A model generated the notes under the pieces. It saw only the letters and a program-made list of their open reading frames with translations, had not been told where the DNA came from and made no database searches. DNA of 64,000 nt from Daldinia sp. FL1419 (Eukaryota; Ascomycota; Sordariomycetes; Xylariales; Hypoxylaceae). The translations under genes were made by a program, and so were the position numbers. Every line of letters begins with the position of its first letter. Position 1 is the first letter of the stretch. The DNA lies in assembly GCA_025201765.1 (NCBI GenBank), contig MU623341.1, positions 124,001 to 188,000 on the forward strand, read 5' to 3'. Positions 41,554-54,500 of this stretch are shown here, piece after piece.

Positions 41554-43283
41554 TTACTTCTGGGGCTCCTCGGCGACGTAGTGCAAGTACGCGCCTAGCA
41601 GCTTAATACCCTCGATGTAGTTCTTCTTGTCCAGCTTCTCGTTGATCGAGTGCGCGCCGTCCGTAGAGCTACCCATGGGGAGTAATAGAACGTTCTTGCC
41701 TGTGGATTGCTCGAATGTGAGAGTAATAGGGATACTATTTATAGTGATTAGCTCTTGACTCCAGTTTGAAGGGAAACGCTTATTCCTTGATTCGTATGAT
41801 TTCAATGGAAAGGGGTTTCAACGGCTTACCTTCCACCCTCGCGAGTGAAATCCGGCTGCACACCCCACACCCTCTCAACAGCCTTGCTAGCAGCGCGGAA
41901 GTTCCAGTGGTTAGGGCTAGCCGCCCACCAGTTACCGGTGTGGATAGGGTACACCTTGAGGGTGTTCTTGCTGCCGAACGTCGCGAATGTGTCCTTGACG
42001 TGCTTGGCAACGATCTCGTTCACCTTCTCGATCTCCATGTTAGGCACGATACGGATGGAGAACTTGCCGATGACCTTGGCGGGGATCACCGTCTTGGCTC
42101 CCGGCGCCGAGAAGGCACCCTCCACACCGTGGATCGATAGCGACGGGAATCGCCATCGCGCCATTAGGGTCGACTTGGTGTCTTCAAAGATGGTTGTCTT
42201 GGATCCTAGAGAATCGTGTAGAGTCTCCATTGTGAAAGAAATGCCATCGTACAATGTTTCCTCTTCCTTCGTAACGGGGGCGACCTGGTCCATAATACCC
42301 GGGATCAGGATCTTGCCGTGGGTATCAACCAGGCTAGCTAGCACGCGCACCAAGTCCGTCATGGGCTCCTGCGCCGTACCACCGAACACTCCACTGTGAA
42401 GGTCCGCACCGGGACCCGAGATCTCCACACCGTAGTAGTTGCATCCACGCAGACCGTACGTTAAGCACGGCTTCTCGGTTCCTAGCCAATAGTTGTCACT
42501 GATGCAGACTGCGTCGGCGTCGGCGAAGTAACCCTTGCCCTCCTTCTGGATAAGCTCTTCGAGACCCTCCGATCCGTATTCCTCCATACCCTCGAAGCAC
42601 ATAAGTAGGTTGACAGGGAAGTCAACGCCGGCCTTTTGGTGTGCCTCGATAGCGTTGAGCCATCCTAGTACCGGGCCCTTATCATCTGTGCTACCACGTC
42701 CGAACATGCGGCCGTCCTCGCCGACGCTTAAAGTGAATGGCTCGGTGGCCCAGCCGTCACTCTTCTCAGCAGGTTGCACATCGTAATGTCCGTAGACAAG
42801 GATAGTGCGCTTGCTCTTATCGCTGCCGTAGCGGGCAAGGACTACGGGCGGGAGGTCAAGTGACGGGTTGTCGGGTTGCTTGCCGAGGGGTCGGAGCTCG
42901 ACGCTAGCGCCTAGAGTCTTGAGCTCATCGGCCAAGAAGTGAGCCATACGGACGACATCAGGCCGACGGGCAGCCTCCGAGGAGACAGAGGGGATAGCGA
43001 CGGCTTTACTAAGACGGTCGATGAAGTGCGACGACAAGGAGTCGACCTGGGAAAAGAAGCCGTCGATTTGGGGCGCCATCTTGCGGGATTGGTGGGCTCG
43101 AAGGGCGGGGGTTAGGTACGTTCTTCTTACGGAATGTTTAAAAGCGAACGGTAAAGGAAGAGCTGGTCTAGTATATCTTATATATGGAGACGGAGACGGA
43201 GACGAAGACGAAGACGAAGACGATGCTGGGGTTCTTAAACGTGTAAGTGGACTTGATAGTCGCGTGAGAAGAGTGCGGGGCAT
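41554..43283 (-). CDS. DUG1: Cys-Gly metallodipeptidase Dug1 (peptidase M20)
   Basis: Exon 1 is 43283-41830 and exon 2 is 41734-41554; the 95-nt intron (GTAAGC...ATAG) splits TREGG-SIPITLTF. The product is 544 aa. Metal and catalytic residues are present: His166 and Asp168 in YGHYDVQP, Asp200 in GRGSTDDKG, Glu234-Glu235 in EGMEE, Asp263 in CISDNYW, and His513 in DGAHSINEK. Dug1 cleaves Cys-Gly from glutathione breakdown, alone or with Dug2/Dug3. From Met69 on it aligns with the 481-aa yeast enzyme. Residues 1-68 are Arg/Ser-rich, lack acidic residues and resemble a mitochondrial presequence, so two products may be made. Confidence 0.96.
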
Positions 43284-43952
43284 TTGAATTTTGGAGGGGC
43301 GAATGGAAGACGAGATATTGCGAATTTATTATGGCTTACGCTGCTTAGGTAAATACAGGTTGTACTTTAGGTAACATAATGTATTTTTTTGTTTAATAAA
43401 TTAGATATGAGCTTGGGAGCTAAGACCTAAAAAAATTAAAATTTTATTTAGCTGCACTAGAAGTAGAAGGTAGTACGTGAAAAGAAAACGGTTATCGATG
43501 GCTTTTTGATATCACTTGCCGCTAGGTACTATAGGTACTCAGGTACTATACAGACGCCCACTTATATGGACCTTCCTCGTGTATTTGGGTAGGTATCCAG
43601 GTACATTAGCATATCTTCTAGGTACCATCAGACCATTAGTTAGGTACTTACCTATAGGTTAGGAGGTACCTCGTGACGATGGGAGACGGATTAGCGCCGA
43701 GGCTAAGCGTACGAATATAAGAGAGTTTAGGTTTATATCTTGAGTTGCTTCTTTTATACTAGGCTAATAACTTTGCCTATCGTCGGTATTATACATATAG
43801 ATAGTCGTTGTTAATACATCTAACCTCCATCTATACCTAACATTCCCCTTTTCCGGTCCCTTTTTATTGGTATTACAATATCACGTACATATGTCGAGGT
43901 TTAGTAGACTCTTGAGCAGCGAATATCGAAATGCGACGAAGCGGTTACCTCT
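43284..43952. other. spacer upstream of DUG1
   Basis: These 670 bp are dense in TAGGTAC-type words (43540-43680). No gene is seen. This is the DUG1 promoter side and the 3' flank of the PPR-like gene. Confidence 0.6.
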
Positions 43953-46232
43953 TTAGGCAGTTCCTCCTTTGGATTTTTCTTGTAGTGTTCGGGTCCATGT
44001 CCCTGGATTTTGCGTCTTGTGGATTATCGGCTGTGAAGAAGTATAGACCTTCGAAATGAGATTCCAAGGTCTAGTTCGATCCACCAATGGTAACGGGACC
44101 GAGAGCGACTCCCTCACCGAGGCCGACGAATTTTGTATCATCCCGTCCTTTAAAAGTTGATGAATCGTCATATCCATCTCGATCGCTTCCTCGAGCTTAT
44201 CTATAAACTCGTCCTTCAATTTTTTGTCTTGTGCCTGCTCCACGTATTTACGTATCATATGTACCACTCGAAGACTATCGGCATGAATAGCCCGCATCTC
44301 TGCCAGTTCCGTCTGCCCAAAGATCACGTCCTCCCATGCCTTTAAAAAGCCCCGCCGGTTGCTCAAATTATCTTCTTGGGCAAGAAGCCTTGTCAGAGTA
44401 TACCGTATCTTAGGTGTTGTACGACGAGCAAGAACCGCGTATCTGAATATCACCCGAAGCATATTAGGGTACCGCCTCTCCCAAGCTGCTCGAAACAGAA
44501 TGTGATAAGTGTCAGCTCGCAGTGACAGTTTTGGCCAACGTTCCAATATCGACTTCATGAAAGCCAATTGTTGTGCGAAGTTCTTGGTATGAGTTAAGAT
44601 CGTGTTCAGCGTGATGTCGTCAGGAGATGTAATACCCGTAGTATAGAGGAGATCTAGCAAGGCATTGCACGCGTCTAAATTTTTATGTGCTCCGAGCACG
44701 TCAATGATCCTGTTGGTGGTAATAGTGTCCAACCATCTGGAGCCGTACTTTTTATTCTGTTCGTGTACGAATGCCTTGACGTTAAACTCCGTCGAAATAT
44801 GACGTTCGAGATCGATGATTGCCATCTGTTTACCTATTGCACAAAGGGTTGATGGATTGCGGTTCAGCCCCTTAGTCCTCAATCTTGCGACGATGTAGCG
44901 CTTGATGGCCGGGCTTTGTATCATTTCCATGAAGGCGACCCAAGAACGACCTTGCGGGGGATAACCCTTCCGGACCATCGCCCTTAGTATACTGTTGAAG
45001 CCGTCGAGATCACCGGCCTTCGAAGCACTGACGAGAAATATATTGAACACTTCTGCATCCATAGATAAATTCACCATTTCTGCTTGGTTGAAAATGGTCC
45101 GGGATGCTTGACGAAATCCGCTACCTCTTGACTCGATATAATTGATAGCCATTTTCAAAGCAGACAGGGAGGTCCCGGACCTAGTATGTTCCGAGGTGAA
45201 CAGCTCAGTGAGTAGGGAAACAACTGTTTCCTGGTGGTCGGGGAATTCTGGGTATAACGATCGGGCCAGATGTGTTGGAACTTGACCGCAGACTAAAGCA
45301 GCAACATACTTTTCAAATGAATCTTGAGTCCACTCTGTAGGACGATTAATCTGATCAGCTCGCTTGGTCAAGCGATAACCCTTATACTTAGCGGAGTTAG
45401 AGAGTGAGGCGTGCACGGTCAACGTCTTGTCGTCAACCGCAACCTCTCCATCCCCTAAGAGTCGAATTTCCGGTCGCTTTTCTGTCGCGCCCTTCCATAC
45501 GTCTAGTAATAGAGACCCCAGAGTCTGATTGGAAATCCTAACGGCAGTGATCTTGCCTACTGCTCCTACGATATCCAGAAGCGATTTTCGGATCGAGTCT
45601 TCAGACCCAGACAAACTGAGTATAAGCTCGCCATTGTCGGGATTCGTTTCTTCGATTCGGACAAGACTTTCATTCCTACGACAGATCTGAGAAATATGTG
45701 TATCTGGCTCTGAGAGAATCCTCCGGGCTTCGGCCGCTACACCCTTCCCTATAATAACCTGGAAATGCAAGATTTCTCTTATGTCAATTGTGTGCCGTAA
45801 CATAAAGTCGAAAGTCGAATGCCAGCTGCTTAATGGTTTCGAAGAGGCCTCGCGCGCACTATCGTATAAGTGTTGTCTCGCAGCGCTGTTTCGATGCTTG
45901 CGCAAACTGCGACGTGACTCCTTCTTAATAGGATAGCGAATCGGTCGCTTCACGAGCTCTGATACTTTTGGTTGGAAACCCGATCTCTTCTTGATGACTC
46001 TTTTGCGTATCACTCTAGTGAAGAAGGACTGCGATTTGCCCTTTAAAAGTTCATTTGTCGCATCGTTACTTGTGAGCTCTGTTTTCGTATCCTTATTTAC
46101 GACCGAAGCCCATCGAGATAAATTTGATTCCTGGTAGAGTGGATTGCTTTGCTCCCTGGGAATCAGGGAGAGCCCACCAGCACGAGTTGTGTAACCTCGA
46201 GCTCTCCATAGCGACTTGATCCCCAGGGACAT
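43953..46232 (-). CDS. mitochondrial PPR-like protein
   Basis: 759-aa single-exon protein. The N-terminus (MSLGIKSLWRARGYTTRAGG) is basic with few acids and suits a mitochondrial targeting sequence; residues 70-125 are extremely Lys/Arg-rich. Residues about 390-650 contain repeated 35-residue helix pairs of pentatricopeptide type: AEVFNIFLVSASKAGDLDGF, NSILRAMVRKGYPPQGRSWV, RIIDVLGAHKNLDACNALLD, LNTILTHTKNFAQQLAFMKS and DTYHILFRAAWERRYPN. Fungal mitochondrial PPR proteins bind organellar RNA and support its stability or translation. The specific RNA target is unknown. I cannot assign a named yeast orthologue. Confidence 0.75.
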   Translation of the reverse strand: MSLGIKSLWRARGYTTRAGGLSLIPREQSNPLYQESNLSRWASVVNKDTKTELTSNDATNELLKGKSQSFFTRVIRKRVIKKRSGFQPKVSELVKRPIRYPIKKESRRSLRKHRNSAARQHLYDSAREASSKPLSSWHSTFDFMLRHTIDIREILHFQVIIGKGVAAEARRILSEPDTHISQICRRNESLVRIEETNPDNGELILSLSGSEDSIRKSLLDIVGAVGKITAVRISNQTLGSLLLDVWKGATEKRPEIRLLGDGEVAVDDKTLTVHASLSNSAKYKGYRLTKRADQINRPTEWTQDSFEKYVAALVCGQVPTHLARSLYPEFPDHQETVVSLLTELFTSEHTRSGTSLSALKMAINYIESRGSGFRQASRTIFNQAEMVNLSMDAEVFNIFLVSASKAGDLDGFNSILRAMVRKGYPPQGRSWVAFMEMIQSPAIKRYIVARLRTKGLNRNPSTLCAIGKQMAIIDLERHISTEFNVKAFVHEQNKKYGSRWLDTITTNRIIDVLGAHKNLDACNALLDLLYTTGITSPDDITLNTILTHTKNFAQQLAFMKSILERWPKLSLRADTYHILFRAAWERRYPNMLRVIFRYAVLARRTTPKIRYTLTRLLAQEDNLSNRRGFLKAWEDVIFGQTELAEMRAIHADSLRVVHMIRKYVEQAQDKKLKDEFIDKLEEAIEMDMTIHQLLKDGMIQNSSASVRESLSVPLPLVDRTRPWNLISKVYTSSQPIIHKTQNPGTWTRTLQEKSKGGTA

Positions 46233-47186
46233 GAGCTATAAGTATAGCATTCTCTGCTATGCTGAACCGAATCCCTTTATAGGGTTGTTTTTGGTTATTG
46301 TAGGTATGATGGCATGTAACAAATTTTGTTAAAGCTTATCTTCATGTGGGAACGTCGATTGCGAGGTGGAGACCTTCCCTGCCCGTTACTAGCCGGCAGT
46401 TCGGCTCTGCTTAATCCGTAGGTACATACATGTACATGTTTGTACCTTAGGGGGTACGTCTAGTTTCGAGTAAAGGATTCTTTTTTTCTTCCTTCTTAAA
46501 TCTAATTAAGCCATCAAGGTCATACCTAGGCACCTACTTAACACATATGCGGAACATAGGTGCCTCGTGTATTTTGGAGGTGTTTTTAGTCTTGATATAG
46601 CCGCAGCTACGTTGGAGAGCAAAGCGATTAACTACACCGAAGGAATAAAACATAAGAGAAATTTACATTTGCAACAACAGCATTACGATCGAGGCAATCC
46701 AGCTTTGGACGGCATTAATGCATTTTTTTTATCAACGTGCTGATTTCGCACTCCTAAGAAAACATATAGAATGATGCATATGAGTGTTCTTGCGGTTCTT
46801 ATAGCATACGGAGCACTCCTCAGCTACAAAGAGGTTTCTTGAATAGCCGCGATGCGGTTTGGTCAAGAAAACTCCCAAGCCCTCAATCGTGCCAAAAGTT
46901 GCCGAGATGTAGTGGCCCCCGTGGTCATATCGCGTGTCGAATCTCTGGCTATATTGATACCCTTTTCTAAGGGAGAATATCCCCTCTGACGCACATCCTC
47001 TTTCCCCCCCTTTCCCCTTTGATAACCCGTCTTGTGCTGAATAAACAAAACTCTTCGTTGCTCTGTCGTAACTATCCCTAATCATTCATGGGCGTGCGGG
47101 GTAAATCCTAACGATCAGCAGGCCGGCGGGGCGAAGGACCCAACGGCACAGTTCTGACACTATCCTGCTTGATAAACTTACGTCAA
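46233..47186. other. 954-bp spacer
   Basis: A frame at 46732-47085 (117 codons, minus) overlaps the PTC2 3' side but has no recognisable content. No gene is called. Confidence 0.55.
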
Positions 47187-49096
47187 TCAATCTTTAGATG
47201 CGGCGGCGGTAGCAGCTTCAGGTTTCGCTTCCTTTGGTTCGTCCTTCACCGCTTCCGCAACCTTCTCAGTTGCGGTTGAGGTATTGTTTGGGGTTGAATC
47301 GTTAGGCTCGTCCTCTTGCTTCGGCGCACGTGGGGGAGGCGAGGGCGCTCTAGGTGGCAGTTGACCTTCTGACTCGCCGGATGAACTCTTAGACACTTGA
47401 CTGGCTAGGTCCTTATCTTCTTCCGAGTTATCAAACATCTCCGTGTCGTCCGAGTCGGTGAGAACTTCAGTACCATCGCCAAGAAAAATGATGCGGCCCT
47501 TGTACCCACCGATCCCAAATGATTTGGACTTGTTCTCCATGTCAACATCATAACCACTGTCACTGTCCTCGAAATCGCGACGCACGCCAGGGCCCCGGAA
47601 TTCAGCTGAGTCTCAAAGTCAGTTCTATAAATTATTTCGAGACCCCGGGCTCTAAGATGGCATACCATATTCAGGAGCGGCACAAGGGCCGTCGCCTTTA
47701 GCCACGCGGCTGGCAACCTCCTCGTACCATTCCTCCTTACTTCTGCCTCTTAAGAAGCCCACGATGATCATTGTCATATTGTCACATCCAACCCCGCCAG
47801 TCTCTGAATTAGATGCCAGGCAGTTGTCCATCATGTTCTCGCAAATCTTATCCAAATCCTGCTTTGCGGCGATGCCCCTTCGTACAAACTCAATCACTGC
47901 TTGCGAGGACTGACAGTCCCAAATACCTTGCATACTAGTTAGCCATGCCTGCTTAAACAACCTAGGTAGAAAAGAATTTACCGTCGCATGCAATGACCAA
48001 AAATTCATCATCGTCACTAATATCATGCGCAACCACGTCCGGATATGCTGTTACTATCTGTTGCTCGGGCGCAAGTTCGGCACTCTTCTTGAACTCAAAA
48101 TCGCCGATAGCTCGAGATAGGGCAAGGTTTCCATTGACACGGCCGAAGTCGACAAATCCACCTGCGGCGGTAATTCGCGCCTTTTCGCCTATGTGGTCAA
48201 GAGGAATTAGAACGAGTGTATCCAACGGTAGATTCGAACAGTTTTACTGACCTTCGTTCTGCGGTTTATGATCAAAGGATAGCGGCTTAGCTCTTCCCTT
48301 AACGCCCAAGACACTTCTCGAATCGCCAGCATTTGCCTTGTAAAAATAAGTTAGTTGTGAGAAGCCATCAACAAGGTATCAGAGTACGAACAATATATAT
48401 CCTTTCGCTGGTAATCAAGCCACAACACGCGGTACAACCGGAAACCTCTTCCTCATACTGGGGGTCTAAACAAAGGTTAGGCTTAAAACGTGCAATAATC
48501 GTTGATGGATAACGTCCATACCACTCAATATCGCTCGGTCAGTCGCAAGGAAGGTATCCTTCAAAGACTGTTCATAATTTCCGGCCTTAAATGTATCTTG
48601 CTTTTTAAGGATATCGTGTATGTTTTTGCCTGCAAATTGAGCAACCTTATCTCCACCGTGTCCATCGAAAACGCCAAAGAAAGATAATCGCGAAGGGTGA
48701 ACCTTTTTTTCCTCGTCGGCTTGGGGCGTCAAGAGGTCGAGAATGGTGCAGTGGGCATCCTCCATGCTAATACGCCATCCCTGCATAGCGGATACACCGT
48801 ACAGTAGTCGGTCATCCTCGCCTTTGTCTGAAGCCTAATAAGGGTCGTTTGCGTTAGCATAGGTCTCTACTGAACAGATATAGGATGCTAAATAGTTTCG
48901 TGTGCTGGATATTGTAGCTGGATGATTGCGATATTGTTTGGCAAGGCCGGGGAGGCGCGGAGTCACAGAGGGGTGGGCTGGTCGTTGGGGGGGGGGGACA
49001 AAATTGCAAGACAGCGCAATTGAAGACCCCAAGCAGGAAAAAAAAATATCACCATCATACCTTGTCGACAACAGGCTCGGAAAGGGTTTGACCCAT
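47187..49096 (-). CDS. PTC2: protein phosphatase 2C (Ptc2/Ptc3), seven exons
   Basis: Exons: 49096-49061, 48834-48522, 48465-48392, 48336-48252, 48188-47982, 47926-47666, 47605-47187. Introns are 226, 56, 55, 63, 55 and 60 nt, and the frame closes exactly on 464 aa. PP2C motifs are all present: Glu37-Asp38 in RISMEDAHC, Asp69 in FDGHGGD, ANAGDSRSVLG, GGFVDFGRVNGNLALSRAIG, Asp238 in ACDGIWD and Asp287 in GCDNMTMI. The enzyme is an Mn/Mg-dependent Ser/Thr phosphatase; Ptc2/3 in yeast switch off Hog1 MAPK and the DNA-damage kinase Rad53. MGQTLSEP is a possible N-myristoylation start, as in the family. The C-terminal 110 residues are acidic and disordered. Intron 3 has an unusual donor, GTTCGT. 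Confidence 0.96.
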
Positions 49097-51567
49097 GGCG
49101 AAAGAAATTTATTATACCGCAGCGCGTAGAATCAGTATAGTTGGATGGTCATGCACTGGAGGAGGGGCAGTATCGTAGGTTGTTGCTTTGTTGATCGTCA
49201 AAATTTTCAATCGCCTCCAGGTAGAAAATAGGTATGGAGACGAATACGGTAATGGCCGCGGGTAGTGTCTTGAGAGAGATGATGCAGGGTAGTGTGGAAA
49301 AAAAAAATGGCACAAAGGTATCGCGCGAAAGAATTGTGATCAGATGGTAATCTGAGAGTAGAGACAGTTACGGCGGACAAGTTATTAGGTAGGTTTAGGT
49401 AGAGAAGGGTAGGCGAGGCCAAGGCGGGGTCCACGGATTTTTTTTGCTTTGCTTGCTCGCAGCAGGTAAAAATCCGAACTTCAAAATGGTGAGTTATTCT
49501 GGTAGGTTCAACGTGATGATGACTTATCAAGAACCCTCTCTATTATGTACATAGATTAGGTACCAAATTGTACTATTTTAGGCAGTTCCATTGCGAGTAA
49601 TCTGGTAGGAATAGGTATACCTTAGTAGGTATGATGGTGCTAGGCGTTAGGCGTAAGTATAGGTACTTGGAGTTGCATTTGCTACTTAGGTACATATCAC
49701 GGTAGGCGGTACCCCGTGGCTCAGAAGACTGGGTTGGTACCTGCGCACTAAAAAAGAACTAGAAAGCCACTATGATGTCGTAAGAATACAACATGCGTCA
49801 CGACATCATTTTCCGCGTTAGTATAATCTATCAAAGAAGATCACATTTACAAATCGGGATAAGAATAATTCTAAAAAACCTGGGGATCTTGGGAACTGAT
49901 TATGACGCTTGATTATCTTAGGGTCCAAACACTCAGACCCTTATGCACATGCAAATGCTGTAGGCATCCGACCAGGTGTGCCTGGTCTTATGTACCTAGG
50001 TAGGTACTTAATAAGCCATCCCGGGTATTTTTCGGAATATTGAATCCACTTGATACGATACGTAGGAGATACCTTGTACCTATGTAAAGTACACTAGGTA
50101 GGATGTATGTAGCTCCAACACCCTCTATATTATTTATAGTGACCGAACTTATGACGCGGAGTTGCGCGCATACGTAAGGTAGGCACTTCTATCGGAATAA
50201 GATCGATGGAGTTTTATATTACACAGTACTTCATGTAAGTGTCGCGTGTGCTCTTGCAAAAGATAGTTAGAACTAAAGTAACTGGCCAGTGTTTCACTGC
50301 AGAGAAAGTGTAATAGCTCTAGGTAGGTACTGTAGGTAGTTACTAACGTTAGGTAGTCACCACGTAAAACCTGGGGCACCTACCTAATAGGAAAAGTAAA
50401 AACGAAAAGTACGTAGTTGTAGGTAAGTACACCATTTAAGCAGATTAAGTACATGTACCTCCTATGGGCACTAAAGTACATATGCCTAAAGCAGGTACAT
50501 AGGTACTATGTTGTGTATACACGAAGTAATGGTATAACAAATACTCCCTCGTCAATTTGCTCCTTTACAACAGTTATTTGCAAAACATCTCTTCTACTTA
50601 TTAATGTGTCAAAACCCGCCTTACCCAAACCATCACATATTTTTTCAAAACTTGATCCGAATACCCAATAGAGACATCCACTACCCTTCAGAACGTTCCC
50701 TGTGATTATGATTGGTTATCTGGGATAACATGCAATGCATTCCACAAAGGGTTAAAACTAACCATGCAGGGGATAGCGCTGCCGCCTCGTTCTCGAGACG
50801 TTGAACAATGAAGCTGGAGATTTCCCATTGTCCTACTTTTTGCCACTGACTCACTCAATTACTTATCCATTAGTTATTGCTAACGTAACTGTATAGAGAA
50901 GTTATTTTCGATGGTCGAATGCAGATATCGAAGTCCCTTTCATAAGTCTTTGACCTTTTTTTCATACGTTATCAATATTCCTTCTAATAAGAATTATTGG
51001 ACATCACAATAAATTATAATGACTCCGCTCGGACTCCCCGGACGGGCATGTTGGATTGCAACCCTGACCGAGACCATCCCAACCCCAGACTTGGATTGAT
51101 CCCGGCATTCCACACTGCCTAGACTGGCAGACTGGCAGGACTGGTAGAACTACTACGTTCTAAGGTGGACGGTGAAATATTGTCGAGCTGTATGAGGTGA
51201 ATGCGTGCCGTCAGCTTCAGCTGTTAACCTGCTGTCCTAGACCAGAGTTCCTCACCTAGGGTCGTCAGTAGGTGCAATTCATCTGTTCCTAACGGGCAGC
51301 CCGTCTTCCGCGTATTGCACAGCATACCTTATGAATGGCCTCAGTCGCGACCAAAACCATAGCCGTAATCCCAATGAGTTTAGTTCGGAATTTGAAAAGA
51401 CGATCGCGAAAATGTTAGTCAAGCTGTGATATCCTTAGGTTGAGCTCTAATATTAAGATGCTGATCTTACACACTCTACAATATTGCAATATTCAAGAGA
51501 CTATTGAATGGCTTATTAATGATATTAATATCTTAGGTATCAACCCTTCTCTTTTATTACATATTCA
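49097..51567. other. 2.5-kb AT-rich spacer
   Basis: The first 450 bp are the PTC2 promoter. The rest has no supportable gene. It contains an exact TACCTAGGTA at 49993 and many related words up to 50500. The small frames at 50149 and 50453 look random. Confidence 0.6.
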
Positions 51568-54500
51568 TCAGATATAAATCGCAAAGCTTCCATCGCTATC
51601 GACGCCATCGTCCCATCCGTCAATAGTCGTTGGTGGGCGTATATCTTCCCATGCGTCGTCATCGTCGTCTTCGGCCCAGACGCTACGTAGACTCTTGGCG
51701 CTTTTCATACTCCTCGACTTCCAGCTCTTGGAAGGTACGTTTTCCACGCCGGAGCTTCGTCCGTCTCCCCCCGCCGGTGCATAATACGACTGGTTTGGTC
51801 GGGCCGCTAGTGGCATTCTACTAGTCTGTATAGGAGTCTCTGGTAAAGGCCGCGTTGGTGGCGGTGCCCAACCATTCGCCGGTGATGGGGCCTGTAACGT
51901 CAACGGCACGCGCTCATTTGGTATTTCTCGTCCACGGGTGTGGCTGAAATGTGAAAACCCATCTCGGGATGAGTACGTTACGTCGGATCTTGAGCTAGTA
52001 GATGGTGTATTTCGAATAGTAGTCTCGGATGCTTGTGACGGGCGCCGCACTATCGAAGCGCTACCCTTTTCTTCTCCTTTGGATGCCATCAAAGCCGTGG
52101 AGGGTGGCAATCGAGGCAACTCGCTTGAAATAATAGCGGGTGAGGTTCTCGCTATGCCAACCATGTTAACAGATACATTCTGCTGTGGCCATTGACCCGG
52201 TGACAAAAGATTCCGATTCAAGTCATAGGTTATCCAATTACCTTCTTGAGATGCATCGGTCGGCAATTCCTCCCGCGAGGCAACCCTCTCTGGCTCGGTA
52301 ATGAGGTCCTTGTATGCGATACCTAAGGAATTCCTCGCTAACCGATCCCACGATGAATCACTATCGCGCAGATTTGTGTCGTCTCCAAGAGTTGGTGGCA
52401 GCTCTGGGCTTTGATGTATAATTGTGTCTGGTGATTGACCCCCTAATCCAAGATGCCCTGGCGATTTTGTGATCGAGAGACCACCAAATAACGATGATGA
52501 TCCTTCTACTCTCCTGCTCATATGCCGTACCTCGCCCGGTCTACTAGGTATATGTATTATAGTTGGTCTTGCGACCACATTTGTACTCGTCGTTGCTTCT
52601 TCTTCCGCTATTCCGGAGACCCCAGATGTTAAAATACTCGTTCGAGTAGTTTGGCCCGTAGAATTGCTCAGGATACTGTTCCGTTTCTGATTATTAGTAA
52701 GTTGACCTCCACTCTCTCTCTTCCATAAATTAGATATTCTCTTCCCAACATTGCGAAGATCAAAGCCCGATTCTTGCTGCTGGCCCGACTTTGGCCGTAC
52801 TGCGTATCCCACCGCCGGCGGAGTCGCGTCGTTTGAACTAGTATCATGCCTAACAGCTGGCGTGTAAGCGATCTCTGGTGTGTTTTGTATACTAAATGGT
52901 TCCGTATTTATTGGGACGGAGAGAGTACGGAAAGCGTCGTCTCGTGGTGTTCTTGCAACAATATACGATTGTGCTTCCGCAATATACGCATCCGCTTCTC
53001 CGAGGCTAGTGTCCGAAAGCAAGCTCGCTTCGTCCGTTCCTACACTCTGCGGAGATGGTTGGTTATCGCGTCCTGCAGACCAGGAGCTACTTGCTTCCAG
53101 AATAACGCTGTGCTCGGGTGATTTAGCCCTAGAATACATCGCCATCATAGCATGAGGGATCATGCTTCCCGTCAAACTCGAGCTAGATGCGGTCTGGGAA
53201 CGCCGATTCGAGGCACCAGTAGACACGCGATGTTTTTGCGCGGCTGTACTCTCGGAACCACGTGGTGCTATGTCTACTATTCTGACAATAGGAGCCTTAT
53301 CGCTGTCGGGGCGGTGAGCCATGTAGCTTGCCGGGATAGGTTTGGATACCTCCCTGATAGCTATCCTCCTTGGTGGTTGGCGCCGCCGCCGAATGTAAAA
53401 GAGGACAAGTATTATACCGGCAAATATAAGGAAAATAGGTATTATAAGAAGCCAAAGCAAATTCTTGTTTGAGTTATCCGGCTCGGAATCTTCCGGCTCG
53501 GTGCTTGGCTTGGGCGAGGCGGTAGGGGACGAAGAAGTGAGATGTATATTCATGGTCTTCGTCTCTGTCTCGTTCGTATATTTCGAAGTTGCGCTGAACG
53601 CAATATGTGGAGTTACGCGAGACTTTCCTGACATATGCTTAGGGGCAGATCCCGAAAGCAACAACGAGGAAGAGTTAAACTCGGCCCATGATGCTCCAGA
53701 CTCGTCCTCCACCGTGACCCGGAGATCCTCAGGCTTCGACAGGTATTTGGTCAAGTCAAATGAAAAATCATCGCCTGCTTTAATATTGAGATCGGGGAGG
53801 TCCGAGGTGAATAAGCCGAAATGGACCGTGATGGTTAGGTTTAAAATGTCAGAATATTTATCTATAACAGCTATGGTTATATTTGACGACTCAGAATCTG
53901 AATCGGGCGTACCGTCGAGCTCCCAGGTTTTATTATCGAAGGACAACCAAGGAGGGAGGTCGAACGCAGTGACGGCTACGACATCCTCCCGCTTCAAAGG
54001 CTTCTTGTCAAGTTTCAGTATATTTCCCAAATCTTTGTATTCGAAGAGTTTCCCACGTGTCGCGTTGAGCCTAACCATGGGAGGCTCGGCGGTTAGTTCG
54101 TGGCTCCCGACCGCTATAGAAAATGAGACCGAGACTGAGGCAAACCCTACGACGTCGGATGCGACCAGTTGGAAGGTGAATATTTGCGGAGGTTGGACGA
54201 GTGATTTAAACGGAGGCGTATTTCCGGAGAAAGAAAGGTTTCCGGCGTCGAAAGTAATCCATGAGGGCAAAGGGGCGTTGTCGCCAGATACTGCGTAGTA
54301 GTTGAGACCGCCATCTCCACTGTCGGTGCGAAATGTGTGCTCTTCAAAGCTAAAGGAGAAAGGTTTTGAGGGATGAAGGTGTAGTGTAGAGGGGGCTATG
54401 TAGGCCCCAAATTTAGGAAGCTGTTTCGAGATAGGCACATCGATGACAGGCGGTCGATTCCTAGATACCACCAAAGTGGGACTTGTCGTCGTAGACCCCG

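Noticed and set aside
46732..47085. 117-codon minus-strand frame
   Set aside because: No recognisable content, and it lies in the 3' flank of PTC2.
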